A stretch of 64,000 bases of DNA from Suillus spraguei (Eukaryota; Basidiomycota; Agaricomycetes; Boletales; Suillaceae): the NCBI GenBank assembly GCA_016800925.1, contig JABCPU010000046.1, forward strand, positions 124,001 to 188,000, written 5' to 3'. The notes beneath the pieces were generated by a model, which ran no database searches, was not told the DNA's origin, and saw only the letters and a program-made list of their open reading frames with translations. Position numbers and translations under genes: made by a program. Shown in pieces: positions 10,387 to 21,027 of this stretch; the first letter of the stretch is position 1, and each line of letters opens with the position of its first letter.

Positions 10387-12110
10387 AAGAGTCCTTTTCA
10401 TGCGGATCATCTTGCAGAAATTGGAATCGTTCATCTGATAATCAAGACATTCCTTTCAGTGCGGGGATGACATTCCCTGAGCAGCAGGGGAAATCAGGTT
10501 GAGACGTGCCCATAGGGTCTCCATGATCTCTCCATCAATCCAGCCAATGCCTTCAATAAAATTCAAAGCATATCGGACATAGCAACTGTCCTGATGTCCA
10601 TGCACATGCCACAACCCGATTCCAGGAATGATGGTCAGTTCCGGTACCATGTCAAGGTATCAGCTTCGATCCACCTGAACACGAAAGTGCTTGTTGTATT
10701 GACAATTGATGTCATAGAAGGTGACAGCCCTGGTAATGCCTTCCATGTTGTGCTGGGCAGCCTCACAAAGGGCATAGTCCATGTTCATTTGTCTGCAAAT
10801 GATGCATGGTCAACTAGTGAATCTCGAATGGCATGTTTGGCTTGCCTTTCCCCTTTCTGAAAATCAACCATCAAGTGAGGGACAAAGCACCCATGCCAGG
10901 TGCAGGCAACTCCCCTGATTCCTGTGGACTTGAGCTTATGCCGCGCCACATTTGCTTGATTGACCACCCGGTGATTGTTGCAGCTCGATTTTTCCACTGT
11001 GTCAGCAGCCTTCGCAAGATGCATTTTATACCTGTCCTTTCTGACCATGAATCCAAGCCCATCTGAAAGCCAAACTTCATCGAGGGGATTAATGGGATGC
11101 AGGTGTTCAGCTTTGAAATTTCCATCCATCACAAATGACCGGGTGTATTTCCAGCTTGAAGTTCTTATCATCGCTGAGTTCACTTCAGTATTGAAGAGGA
11201 CTCACTCATCAAGTGATTCATCCCCTGACAAAGATACATTAATCCCAGGCTGAGGACATGCCAGGCAAAATAATGCAAGATCTCCTGCATTCGGGATGTC
11301 AGAACGATGGCCATAGCCATGCCATTTCATGGTCTTCAACTGCCTCCACTGTCAAGTGACTCTCATGAGCTCTCTGTATCGATCCTTGCCACAGCCTGTG
11401 TCAACATAATGTCCTTTAGATGAAGCACAAATAGCATTACCGGAACAAGGTGTGGAAACATGCTCGAGGTCATTTGCCGGAGCTTGCTGTAATAGTTCAT
11501 CGTGGAGGTGCCGCATTCAAGGTTGTCCAATAGAAAATCATCCAGCACTCTGAAGGTAAACACGGTCTTCGGCCTGTTAAACGATGCAGGGAAAAATCCA
11601 TGCCAAAACATTTGAATGTATGGACTCATGGCATTTGGACAATCACAGCATCGAACCTCGAGGTGGTGAACTCCGGACTTGTCAATGATGACCATGGTGT
11701 TTTCCTTTGGCTGGAAATCAGGTCCTGACACAGACAGAAGATCTTTGGGCTCAAGCTGGTCTTCAGGTTCATCTCCTTCAAACAAATCCCACCTATCTGT
11801 GAGCACTGGACATTGTTTGCCATCATGCCTGAGGTGTATGGTGAGTCCCACATGAGCGAGACAACTCCGCTCGAAGAATTGACCATTCCATTGACTGATC
11901 CAGTGGAAAGGATTGCAATGATGTTGACTCCTGCAACAGCCCATGCAATAGAGAGGCTCGCTAAGACAATCTTGACATTTGTAGACCCCATCCTGGTTGC
12001 AGATGATGCATCTCCTGTCTTCTGGTGGAGCTTCTCGATCCAGGAAGTGATGCAGATATGATTCCTGCCTTGGCAGCCATTGCCTGAGGTAGTCATTTTG
12101 ACTCTGCATT
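10387..12110 (-). pseudogene. KDZ (Kyakuja/Dileera/Zisupton-type) transposase with CxC2 domain, decayed N-terminal two-thirds
   Basis: The minus strand encodes, in order: the CxC2 cysteine cluster (CIICNQDGVYKCQDC..CMGCCRSQHHCNPFHW, 12050-11900), the region around YYSKLRQMTSSMFP, and the catalytic core with VMDGNFKAEHL (about 11130). There follow YDINCQYNKHF (about 10710), LWHVHGHQDSCYVRYALNF and DGEIMETLWARLN (about 10630-10510). An in-frame TGA follows the NKHF region, and another truncates the stretch after AAQGMSSPH (about 10465). Coding homology ends at the LTR-like sequence at 10386; the C-terminal domain is not found to the left. KDZ transposases are DDE/D enzymes of cut-and-paste elements common in Agaricomycetes. 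This copy is dead. Confidence 0.88.
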
Positions 12111-12645
12111 TTTTATATTTAGCTATAGTTTGAATGACACTCTAACATTTAACATGAACTTGCCATGGTTTTTGAGAGTTGCAATGGCTCAAATGAGCCT
12201 TGGTCTTGCTCATAAGTATTGTCAGGAAAGTCATCCCAAGGAGGTGGTGCCTGAACAGGCTGAAGTGTTGGTGATTCTGGGGGAGAGTGAGGCATGGACC
12301 TGTAGGCTCATTGTCTCATGCTTGCAAGTGGGACCTTGACCCAAATCTTTCTACCTTTGCTGCCCCTTGCTTCTACCCTGTGGGATTTTTGCAATGAGAT
12401 GCATCTACCTATCTTCATTTTATTTTCTAATGCTAATTTTGCAAGCAAAGCATCCGCTCAGGTGGAATGAATTTTTATTACATTGTGGTGTCATACAGTC
12501 CTGCCAACTCATTACAAATTTATGTCCATTTATGGCTTTGAGACCAATATAGCTCAATTAAGCTACTGTTAGGCTTTTGTCAATGTTCAACTTCTGACAA
12601 TTCGTTCATACTTCCACCTTGCTTATCCTCAGCCCATTCTCCAAT
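12111..12645. promoter_or_regulatory. Divergent spacer between the KDZ transposase and its partner gene
   Basis: The two decayed genes of the element point away from each other across this 0.5 kb. By position it should hold both promoters. No specific sites are recognised, and part of the N-terminal transposase coding sequence may also lie here. Confidence 0.35.
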
Positions 12646-14213
12646 TTGATTCACCATGGCAAGGACGGGTCATTCCACTCACTCGACTTCCAGCAGAAAT
12701 AGGGCATGTTAACCACAGACACAGAAGCTCATGGAAAACAAAATTTTGGAGTTGAAGAACTACCTTCCTGAGTGGACTGTGGCCAAAAGGGGTGAGAAGT
12801 GAGGGGTTTTCACTGCAATTGCCAGGGCGGCCAGGTTGTTTGCTCCTAAAGTTGACCAAGGACAATGGAAAAAGAGGAAGCAGGTGATGCATCTTTGTTG
12901 TGTTGAAAAATTACAATTTTAACATCTTATTCTTCCATCAACTCTCAGATGTATAAGACTTGGTTGTTCAACAACAAGAAAAAGAAGGAAAGGAAGGACA
13001 TGATAAAGTATGGGAGGAAATGGATGCCTAGGATGGTGGTCTACCAGCAGAAGCAGAAGCGTGATGAGGTGCTAAAGAGGATTGAGGACGAGTCCGGGGC
13101 AAAGCCGGGAGATCCTGGAATGTTCAAACATTATCAGGGGGCTGTGAAGAGAGTCATGGCTGAATTGGATGACGACGAGTTGGAGAAGGCAAAAGAAACA
13201 CCGGAAGAATGGTCAAACAGCTTTCCTCCTCCAGAGATACAAGCAGAAGTTGCTTGTAAGAAGGGACCGGCATATATGGAGCACTTTTTGAAAGAGATGT
13301 GGAGGCAATGCGGGATGAGAGTTTTTGTGTTGTCAGCTTGGAAGAATGAACAGGGAGAGGTTCTGTTCGGGATGTAAGTCAATTGTGTCCATCATCGCCG
13401 ATCTTAGATCTCAATATATGTGTGCAGGCATGATGATAATGAGGCATTAGGAGATGGGGACAGCTTCATGAAGACGAAGGACTGGGAGGACATTGAGCCA
13501 GTATGGCAGGAGTACACCCAGGAACAGTTCGGTGAGTGTTTGAACTTTGGATGCAAGAATGAATTCGTTGATCATCTCAATGATAGGTGCCGGGGCACAG
13601 GACAGAGGACAACAGGTGAAGGGAGGTTGCAAAAGAGTTAGAAAACCAGCTTTTGAACTCGACATGGATGGCAATGGGATGCTGTTGCTTCCAGACATCA
13701 CGGAAACAAAACTTGAGGAGAAGAAGGCCATAGTCAGGGCATTTCTTACATTGCACTACAGTGAGTCTTTTGTGGCAACATCTGAGATGTTGTTGAATGC
13801 GTGGACACAGGAATATGTTCTGGGAATGACAAGGCTGTTGTGCCATAGAGTGCCCTCGTACAAAGTCAGGATGACTTTGTGGCAAGGAAGTATCTTCTGG
13901 CGGATATTGACCTGAAGGAGCCTTCGAAGTTGCAAAACTGGGACACAACAGCCTTGCTCAATTTCTGGTATGCTCAGCAGGAAACAGGAAAAGATTCAAC
14001 ATTCCTGTTCAAAGCATGGAAGAACAAAGATGGGGACATGGTACCATCTGTGGTATCCGGCAAGTCGCCATCTCGTCTGACTCATAAAGTGAGAATGCAG
14101 AAGAGTGGAACTCTCCAAAGGCCCCAGGATCCATCAACCGAAGCCGAGAGTGATACCGACAGTGACACTCATGACAAGGAGGATGACATTGATGATGACT
14201 CAGCTGATGGTTG
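12646..14213 (+). pseudogene. KDZ-associated second gene, unknown function, decayed
   Basis: I recognise this as the protein of unknown function often found beside KDZ transposases in agaricomycete genomes. Visible blocks: KYGRKWMPRM, VKRVMAELDDDELEKAKETP, EHFLKEMWRQCGMRVFVLSAW, LLLPDITETKLEEKKAIVRAFL, QDDFVARKYLLADIDLKEPS and ALLNFWYAQQETG, then an acidic tail ending at 14213. Introns 13374-13427 and 13532-13586 are GT-AG and in phase. Lesions: in-frame stops in the first exon (near 12700 and 12794), and TAG for an expected Trp (VPW) at about 13849. Its role in transposition has not been established to my knowledge. The divergent pairing with the transposase suggests both belong to one element. 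Confidence 0.7.
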
Positions 14214-14619
14214 ATCCCCAGTGAAGAAACCCAGATGAACAGCACATCCATCTTCAGCACCCAAGGAGTCAGAAGTTCCATGTTCAATGCTGAAGCCTCG
14301 CCCGGCCAGGCCGGCCAAGACAGGTGCAATTTTGACATCATGGATGGGCGACCTCCTGGCCAGGTTGACTGAGGAAGTGGAAGAGAGGAACACATCGCCA
14401 GAACCAAGGAGCATACAGGGCAAGAAAGCTGTGATTGAACCATCTGCAAGGACCACCCAGAGTAAGTCTTAAAAGCTGGTAGACAGTACACTTTGAGTAA
14501 CCAGGGCAAGGGGAAATAATGTACATATACCAAACTGCCCCCATTTGTACCACATTTTCATCCTTTGTCACACTTCTCAAAACACAGTGTCCCACGTCCC
14601 AAATGTTGATTCCCAAGCA
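14214..14619. other. 3' flank of the KDZ partner pseudogene
   Basis: No further gene is recognised. Proline/serine-rich reading frames near 14287-14472 look like out-of-frame tail of the same pseudogene. Confidence 0.35.
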
Positions 14620-14978
14620 CTGAGTTCCAGACGAATCCTGATCACCGAGTTCCAGACGACTCCCAATCACCAAGGTCCAGACGACTCCCAATCACCAAGG
14701 TCCAGAACCCGGGTATCAATCATTGGTAGTTGGTATTAGACATTAGGGTTTGTGCATCATCTAAAATCAATTGGAAATGTCATTGTTATACATGAAAAAT
14801 TCAGTGGTTCACATGATGTAAGTATGTGAATGAATATCCAAATATTACGAAACCTGATCACCAAGTTCTGGATGAATCCCAATCACCGAGGTCCGGACCC
14901 CGGGAATCAATTGGTAGTTGGAATGCGACAATTGGGTGTGTGCATCATCTAAAATCAATTGGAAATGTCATTGTTATA
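14620..14978 (+). repeat. Tandem repeats: ~25-bp units nested in two ~190-bp units
   Basis: AGTTCCAGACGAATCCTGATCACCG-like units repeat at 14620-14710 and again at 14857-14905. The larger unit, ending in CATCATCTAAAATCAATTGG and AAATGTCATTGTTATA, occurs at 14754-14793 and 14942-14978. The Tc1/mariner element is inserted exactly at the end of the second copy, at a TA. Confidence 0.75.
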
Positions 14979-15188
14979 CAGTGGCTCAAAAAACTGTCCA
15001 CATGTTTTGACATTTTTCACTATCTATGATATTGTGTGAGAATGAACAAATTCCTCAAGGACATACTTATACCACATTGTAGTATGGCTTCAGGGCTTTT
15101 ATTTGAGCCCTACACCGTGGGAATCGGCGGAGATATGGTGGAGATATAAGGCTTATAAAATGATGACTCATGTGGACAGTTTTTTGAG
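14979..15188 (+). repeat. Left terminal inverted repeat of the Tc1/mariner element
   Basis: It matches 16382-16601 in reverse complement along its length, with scattered differences. The repeat itself starts with CTCAAAAAACTGTCCACATG and ends with the inverted version CATGTGGACAGTTTTTTGAG. A probable transposase site is therefore present at both edges in opposite orientation. Confidence 0.88.
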
Positions 15189-15338
15189 TGTATATTAAAA
15201 CTATATAAATCATTATTTATGACACCATAAAAATCATGCCACTATTATATAAATTATAAAGTGGTGTCATTATGTTATTTTATGACTATATCTAACTATA
15301 TAAACCAGAATATCTCATGTATCATAGTCATAATCACC

Positions 15339-16355
15339 ATGAAAGCCATCTCCTCTGCTCAAAGAGATAATATCCTCTCTCTGTCTTATGCTGGCCTCTC
15401 TGCTCGCCAAATTTCCTCTAGAACTGGAGTATGCAAGTCCACTGTGGCCAAGTTCATCAAAGAAAGCCACCCAGACAAGGAAAACTCTTGTGGAGGACGT
15501 CCATCCAAGCTTACCTCTACTGACAAAAGGGCTATTATCCAACATATCACTACAGGAAAGGCTGATAATGCTGTCCAAGCCACCCATTATATCAATTCCA
15601 CCATCACTACCCCTGTCTCTTCACAAACTGTGAGGAATGTTCTCAAGGCAGCTCATCTCAAGGCAGTAACAAAGAAGAAAAAGCCTCTTCTCTCCATCAA
15701 ACATAGGCAGAGAAGACTAGCCTTTGCCTTAGCTCATCAACACTGGACTGTAGAGGACTGGAAGCGTGTTATATGGTCAGATAAGACCAAAATCAATAGG
15801 ATTGGGTCAGATGGGAAGGTGTATGTATGGAAAAAGAAGGGAGATGGCCTAACAGACAGAGAGGTTAATGGGACTGTCAAGTTTGGAGGAGGTTCTTTAA
15901 TGGTATGGGGCTGTATGGGATGGAATGGTGTGGGAATGCTTGCTGAGGTTGAGGGGAAGATGAATGCTGAGCAGTATGTGGACATTTTAAATGACCACTT
16001 GCTGCCTAGCTTGGCAGAATCAGGGATTGATGAAGAAGATATCATTTTCCAACAGGATAATGATCCCAAGCACACATCCAGAAGAGCTAGGGAATGGTTT
16101 GAAGAACATAACATCAATGTTCTTGACTGGCCAGCACAGTCTCCTGATGTCAATGTCATTGAACATCTCTGGGGAACACTCAAGAAAAAGCTTCAAGCCT
16201 ATGAAAACCCCCCTAAAGGAGTATGGGAGCTTTGGGAGAGAGTAGCAGTGGAATGGGGGAAGATCACAGCTGAGGATTGCCAGAAATTAATTGAGAGTAT
16301 GCCTAGAAGGATAGAGGCAGTAATTAAAGCCAAGGGAGGTCATACAAAATACTAG
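15339..16355 (+). CDS. Tc1/mariner transposase, DD34E type, intact
   Basis: 338 residues from the ATG at 15339; I choose this Met because homology starts right after it (ISSAQRDNILSLSYAGLSAR). The N-terminal half is the paired-like helix-turn-helix DNA-binding region (LSARQISSRTGVCKSTVAKF) and a second helix-turn-helix. The catalytic triad is visible: Asp in VIWSDKTKI, Asp in FQQDNDPKHTS, and Glu 34 residues later in SPDVNVIEHLWG. Length and motifs are those of complete Tc1-like enzymes, which excise and reinsert the element at TA. No stops or frameshifts are present, unlike every other transposase gene in the window. Confidence 0.95.
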   Translation: MKAISSAQRDNILSLSYAGLSARQISSRTGVCKSTVAKFIKESHPDKENSCGGRPSKLTSTDKRAIIQHITTGKADNAVQATHYINSTITTPVSSQTVRNVLKAAHLKAVTKKKKPLLSIKHRQRRLAFALAHQHWTVEDWKRVIWSDKTKINRIGSDGKVYVWKKKGDGLTDREVNGTVKFGGGSLMVWGCMGWNGVGMLAEVEGKMNAEQYVDILNDHLLPSLAESGIDEEDIIFQQDNDPKHTSRRAREWFEEHNINVLDWPAQSPDVNVIEHLWGTLKKKLQAYENPPKGVWELWERVAVEWGKITAEDCQKLIESMPRRIEAVIKAKGGHTKY

Positions 16356-16381
16356 AATACCTGGTTATTACTGTAAAATAC

Positions 16382-16601
16382 TTGAGTCAAAAAACTGTCC
16401 GCATGAGTCACCATTTTGTGAGCCTTGTATCTCCACCATATCTCCACCGATTCCCACGGTGTAGGGCTCAAATGAAAGCCCTGAAGCCATACTACAATGT
16501 GGTATAAGCATGTTCATGTTTTTGAGGCATTTGTTTGTTCTCACACAATATTATAGATAGTGAAAAATGCCAAAACATGCGGACAGTTTTTTGAGCCACT
16601 G
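16382..16601 (-). repeat. Right terminal inverted repeat of the Tc1/mariner element
   Basis: Reverse complement of 14979-15188. The inner copy of the terminal motif is at about 16384-16405 and the outer copy at 16581-16601. Confidence 0.88.
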
Positions 16602-16835
16602 TATCCCCAACAGCTCATTCCATGAGCCAAGCCCACCATCAAGAAATCCTTGATGACCACATGCAGAACTCAAATTGGAAAAAACTTGTTGGTATTGGTG
16701 AGTCCCATATTCGGAATCAACAAGGCTTCAATTAAATATTATCAGTTAAGACCCTGTTGCGAAAGTACAAATGTGCAAATAAGGGCATTGATAACACAAG
16801 GATCCCATTTGAAGATCTTATGAGATCTTTGGATG

Positions 16836-17568
16836 TGTCATATACCATACTTCTGATCTCAGATCCGATCAGATCCGATCAATCCTACTTCCGTCCGGTC
16901 CATAGATCCTGTCCAGATCACCCATCCAAAAACTCCTACTTCTCACACTCTAACTCCCTTGTGGACATCTGCATCTACCTCCTTTTGGCAATCCTCCTGT
17001 CTCTGGTATTCCGGCTGTGTATATTCCCTTCTGCTTATTTGATCCATTACCTGTGTCTCATTTCCGACTTACGCTTACTGATCCACTGTGCATTACCTAA
17101 TAGACTTCTGTTATACATTGTACATAGCTCTTGGTCCCAGACTCGCTGATTATCTGTGCTAGTTACTTCCAGTATATAAATCACTTGTAAATCTCCATAG
17201 AACCTTAGTTCAAATATCATCTTAGATTTTGCTCATTCTGTTCCTCTGGACTTGAGTTACTTTCTGCTCTAGTCATCTTCTGAGACTTGGGATTGATTCC
17301 TTTAGTCTATATCTTCGACTCTATCTTCGGATAGTCTACCTCTGTTAGTTTCTAGTTAGGAACTCATTCCAAGACTAGCCTTAATCCTTGTTCCATCTCT
17401 ATGCTCCGGATAACCTTCGGACATCCGGATCTGTCACGCAACTCCTTCTGGATCTTCGGACATATACCTACCCTCTGAAATAAGGGGCATTACTCGGGAA
17501 AGGGGCACAGTGCACAAACTGAGGCCAAAGCCCTTTGGATCTTTCATTCTTTGAGTATGGTCTTAACA
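16836..17568 (+). mobile_element. Solo LTR 1 (Ty3/Gypsy-type), 733 bp, with 5-bp target duplication GGATG
   Basis: It starts TGTCATATACC and ends GGTCTTAACA (TG...CA), flanked by GGATG at 16831-16835 and 17569-17573. A TATATAAATC box lies near 17172, where an LTR promoter would be. Removing the LTR and one GGATG rejoins the KDZ frame, which confirms the boundaries. Internal gag-pol is absent, as expected after LTR-LTR recombination. Confidence 0.92.
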
Positions 17569-18858
17569 GGATGTCAATAAAGTCAGCTTGTGGGAAAGTG
17601 ACCAGAAACAAGCAATGGAACACCATGGGGAGCATCTTGACATATACAATCTAAGAATAGATAAGGGTGAGTGTTCCAGAGCTTCTACTGGCTTCCATAT
17701 CATGTAAATTCTGATGGGTGATGCGAAGCACCAACAATGGCAGAAATATGGCTTTAATTAACAGAAACAGAATATGCTGATACTGGCAAATTTGGATCAG
17801 TATCTTGGCTTATTGAAGGTATCAATTTGGAGGATGCGCAGTAAGTCATTTAATCACCTTCACATTCACAGATGTTTTAATTCAGCCTCAGGAATGCATT
17901 GCAAGCAGATATTCAGCAGCTTCCAAGAGATGCATCTGCTACTCAAAAGGCTGTGGTGGCAGAGAAATGACAAAAATTAGCTGTCCGGATCACAAAATAT
18001 CATGAAAAACTGATGCCATGACACAAGGCATTGAATTAAACTCAGGTACAATGCCCTTGGATGACATCAGGTTTTGCACAGTGGATATGGAGGAGTTAGG
18101 GCAAGAAGTTGCAGATGTCGAGTTTACTTCAGAAGAGATTGGTGATGAAGTTCCTGCAGAAGTGATGGGTATTTGGATTCCATCATCAATACCACACCAG
18201 GATGCTCTATCCCCTGGCTTGGGTGCTCTACAGAGCAAAGAACTCCAGTTACGGAAGGGTCAGGCAAATGATTGCCTAGAAAGGTTATGACAGGCCCTTG
18301 GTCATAAAGCAATCATTTATCATCAACACTTCCAAAGTGCAGATTCTACCTGGATGGGTACCAGGTCAAAGCAAGAGGCTTCCAGGTGCTGAATAAAAAT
18401 AGATAAGTGTGTTCGAAGTTATCAAAGGGCAAGGAATGCAATGGGGAGACTAGGGGTGGATGAAGAAACTCTCAGGGATGTTTATCAACAAATTCAGCCC
18501 AACCAGCTCACTGTAAACCAGGAAGTGACTGAAGAGAATAGATATGGTCAGTGATCAGACAGACTAGCTTGGTTTTGGAGGTTGAACAATGGTAGTGATG
18601 TTCAGGAAGACCCATGGATGGATGAATGTGAGTAATACTTAATTGTTGACATGCATTCTTGCCACAATTATTAGTCTACAGGGTCAATTGGCTAAAAGCT
18701 AAGGCTAGGTGGGAAAGGTGGGAAGAGGAATTAAATTTGGTTCAGCATGAGATGGGTTGGACAGTTGGCTGGTTTAGGCACAAGATGGGTGAATGGGAGA
18801 AAAGATATCAAGAAGCCGCAAAGCTTGGGCATCAAGCTTATGCACAAAGGCAGGTGCT

Positions 18859-19627
18859 TGTTAAGACCATACTCAAAGGATGAAAGATCTGAAGGGCTTT
18901 GGCCTCAGTTCATGCACTGTGCCCCTTTCCCAAGTAATGCCCCTTATTTCAGGGAGTAGGTATACATCTGAAGATCCAGAAGGAGTTGCGTGATGGATCC
19001 AGATGTCCGAAGGTATCAGATATGATACGTCCAAGGTTATCCAGAACGTAGGAATAGAACGAGGATTAAGACTAGCTTCAGAACGAGTTCCTAACTAGAA
19101 ACTAGCAGAGATAGACTATCCGAAGATAGAGTTGGAGATATAGACTAAAGGAATCAATCCCAAGTCTCGGAAGATGACTTAGAGCGGAAAGTGACTTAAG
19201 TCCAGAGGAAGCAGAATGAGCAGAATCTAAGATGATATTCGAACTAAGGTTCTACGGAGATCTACAAGTGGTTTATATACTGTAAGTATCTAATACGGAT
19301 AATCAACAAGTCTGGGACCAAGGGCTATGTACGAAGTGTAACGGAAGTTTATTAGTTAATGCACAGCAGATCAGTAAGCACGAATCAGAAATGAAACACA
19401 GGTAATGGATCAGTGACACAGGATGGAAGTATACACAGCTGGGATACCAGAAACAGGAGGAATGATGAAAGGAGATAGATGCAGATATACACAAGGGAGT
19501 TAGAGTGCGAGAAGTGGGCACATTCGGATGGGTGATCCGGACAGGATCTGTGGACCAGACAGAAATAGAATCAATCGGATCTGATCAGATATGGTCGGAT
19601 CTGAGATCAGAAGTATGGTATATGACA
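18859..19627 (-). mobile_element. Solo LTR 2, same family, opposite orientation, target duplication GTGCT
   Basis: Reverse complement of LTR 1 with moderate divergence: it begins TGTTAAGACC and ends GGTATATGACA on the plus strand. GTGCT flanks it at 18854-18858 and 19628-19632. Removing it rejoins the KDZ reading (RQVL, then LWERF). Because the target duplication is different, it is an independent insertion, not half of one element. Confidence 0.92.
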
Positions 19628-19879
19628 GTGCTCTTGTGGGAAAGGTTTGTGCTCAATGCAGAGAGTTCATTCAAGGACAAGATGATTATAGTATCTTAAC
19701 TATATTATCACCTTTATATGGCCCTTGTAATTCTGGTGCTCAAAAACAAAAGATGCTGACAAAACAAGACTTATTTCTGGTACTTGTTTGAATTCTACCA
19801 GTCAGCAACCTCTCAGTTGAGATCAGATGTCTTGTTGCTTATATCAATGTACATAAAATATTATGATATTTTTCTCCGT

Positions 19880-20290
19880 CTGACTCAAGATAGTGGACAG
19901 TCAGTTGAGATCTGGCCAGCACTGGTTCTACAGGTCAGCTACCTCCCATTTGAGATCTGGCCAGCACATGCTCTACAGCTCTGGCTGGTTAGCTTCTGCC
20001 AGCCAGCTGCCTCCCATTTGAGATCTGGCCAGCACATGCTCTACAGCTCTGGCTGGTCAGCTTCTACAAGCCACTTACCCCCCATTTGAGATCTGGCCAG
20101 CACATGCTCTACAGCTCTGGCTGGTCAGCTTCTACCAGCCAGCTGCCTCCCATTTGAGATCTGGCCAGCACATGCTCTACAGCTCTGGCTCTACAGCTCT
20201 GGCTGGTCAGCTTCTGTGATGCCTCTGGCTTGTCATATTCTATTGGCCAGCTACCTCTCATTTGAGATCTGGCCAGCACTGGTCCCACAT
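19880..20290 (+). repeat. Minisatellite, about 68-bp unit, 5-6 copies
   Basis: The unit GATCTGGCCAGCACATGCTC followed by TACAGCTCTGGCTGGTCAGC and TCCCATTTGA repeats from about 19895, with good conservation in the middle copies and decay at both ends. The unit length is a multiple of neither 3 nor 10 and no gene is supported. Confidence 0.88.
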
Positions 20291-21027
20291 ATCTGGCACA
20301 TCTGGTACTCTAGTGGACTGGGATAAGCCTCTACGTGCTGGCCAGTACCACATCTACATAAATTTAGTACAGCTGGCCAGCCCCTGGCTGCACATGTTCT
20401 ATGGCCTTTTGGCCTGTCCAGGGTACAGGTTCTACATGGGGTTTTGACTGAACTATGTGCTGTGGAAGAGTTTTGCAGGTGCTTCCGGATTTCTTCCAAT
20501 GGAATCCGCCAGTTGAGTTGTCGTTTAGGCCTACAAGATTGTTAGCAGTGGCACTGCAACATAAGTAGTACAAGATACCTTTTAACATGCATCTCTCCAC
20601 CACTCTCCGGCGACTGCGAACGAAGACTACAGAATCCGGGCCAGATGCTTGTAAGGCCCGTGCATCGTGATGAGGTCCTTACCGCTTGTTCAGCAAGGGC
20701 AGATTTTCTTTGTCCGAATACTCCGGCATTTTTCAACTGAAATCGTTTGGTTTGTAAGCATCGTGGCAGTGCCGCACAATCACACTGGCGGAAACCAGAC
20801 GATGGGCGGCGTGGAGAAGAACCTATAAGAGCTCAGAGGATCGAATTCGCGATTGAAAGGAAACGATGAGGTACAGTCAGTCATTTGGATTGTTTAATTG
20901 TTTGGCTTTCATTGGCACCTACAAAGCCTACATGTGCTATGAGGGGCGTATGTAGGATGACATGGTCTACATTGGCATATGTGGGTAGCGCCTGCCTACA
21001 TAGATTTGGCATTTTCCTGATGAATGG
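20291..21027. other. Intergenic stretch, no gene recognised
   Basis: The first 150 bp contain further degenerate copies of the minisatellite vocabulary (CTGGCCAG, GGCCTG). The rest shows no ORF or repeat I can support. Confidence 0.45.

Larger units (their letters stand above)
14979..16601 (+). mobile_element. Intact Tc1/mariner element, 1623 bp, TA target duplication
   Basis: The element starts CAGTGGCTCAAAAAACTGTC and ends with its reverse complement. It is flanked by TA at 14977-14978 and 16602-16603, the TA duplication expected for Tc1/mariner insertion. The terminal inverted repeats are long (about 210-220 bp: 14979-15188 and 16382-16601). One uninterrupted transposase gene lies between them. 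Both termini and the coding region appear complete, so the element may be recent and possibly mobile. Activity cannot be judged from sequence. Confidence 0.93.
16604..19700 (+). pseudogene. KDZ transposase C-terminal region (second copy), interrupted by two solo LTRs
   Basis: Coding homology starts immediately after the Tc1/mariner element (SPTAHSMSQAHHQEILDDHM, from 16604). It crosses an in-phase intron (about 16696-16743) to TLLRKYK and IPFEDLMRSLD, and is cut by LTR1 at 16836. It resumes at 17574 (KVSLWESDQKQAMEHHGE), continues through KELQLRKGQANDCLERL and YRVNWLKAKARWERWEEELN to QAYAQRQVL, is cut by LTR2 at 18859, and ends with LWERFVLNAESSFKDKM at about 19632-19680. In-frame stops occur near 18395 and 18555. 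The sequence differs from the KDZ copy at 10.4-12.1 kb, so this is a separate element. Its N-terminal half is missing. Confidence 0.85.

Noticed and set aside
16836..19627. One large foldback element formed by the two LTR arms
   Set aside because: The two arms have different 5-bp target duplications and each interrupts the same KDZ frame, so they are two separate LTR insertions.
7640..20290. CRISPR array suggested by regularly spaced repeats
   Set aside because: The repeats are degenerate minisatellites with no unique spacers, and the genome is eukaryotic.
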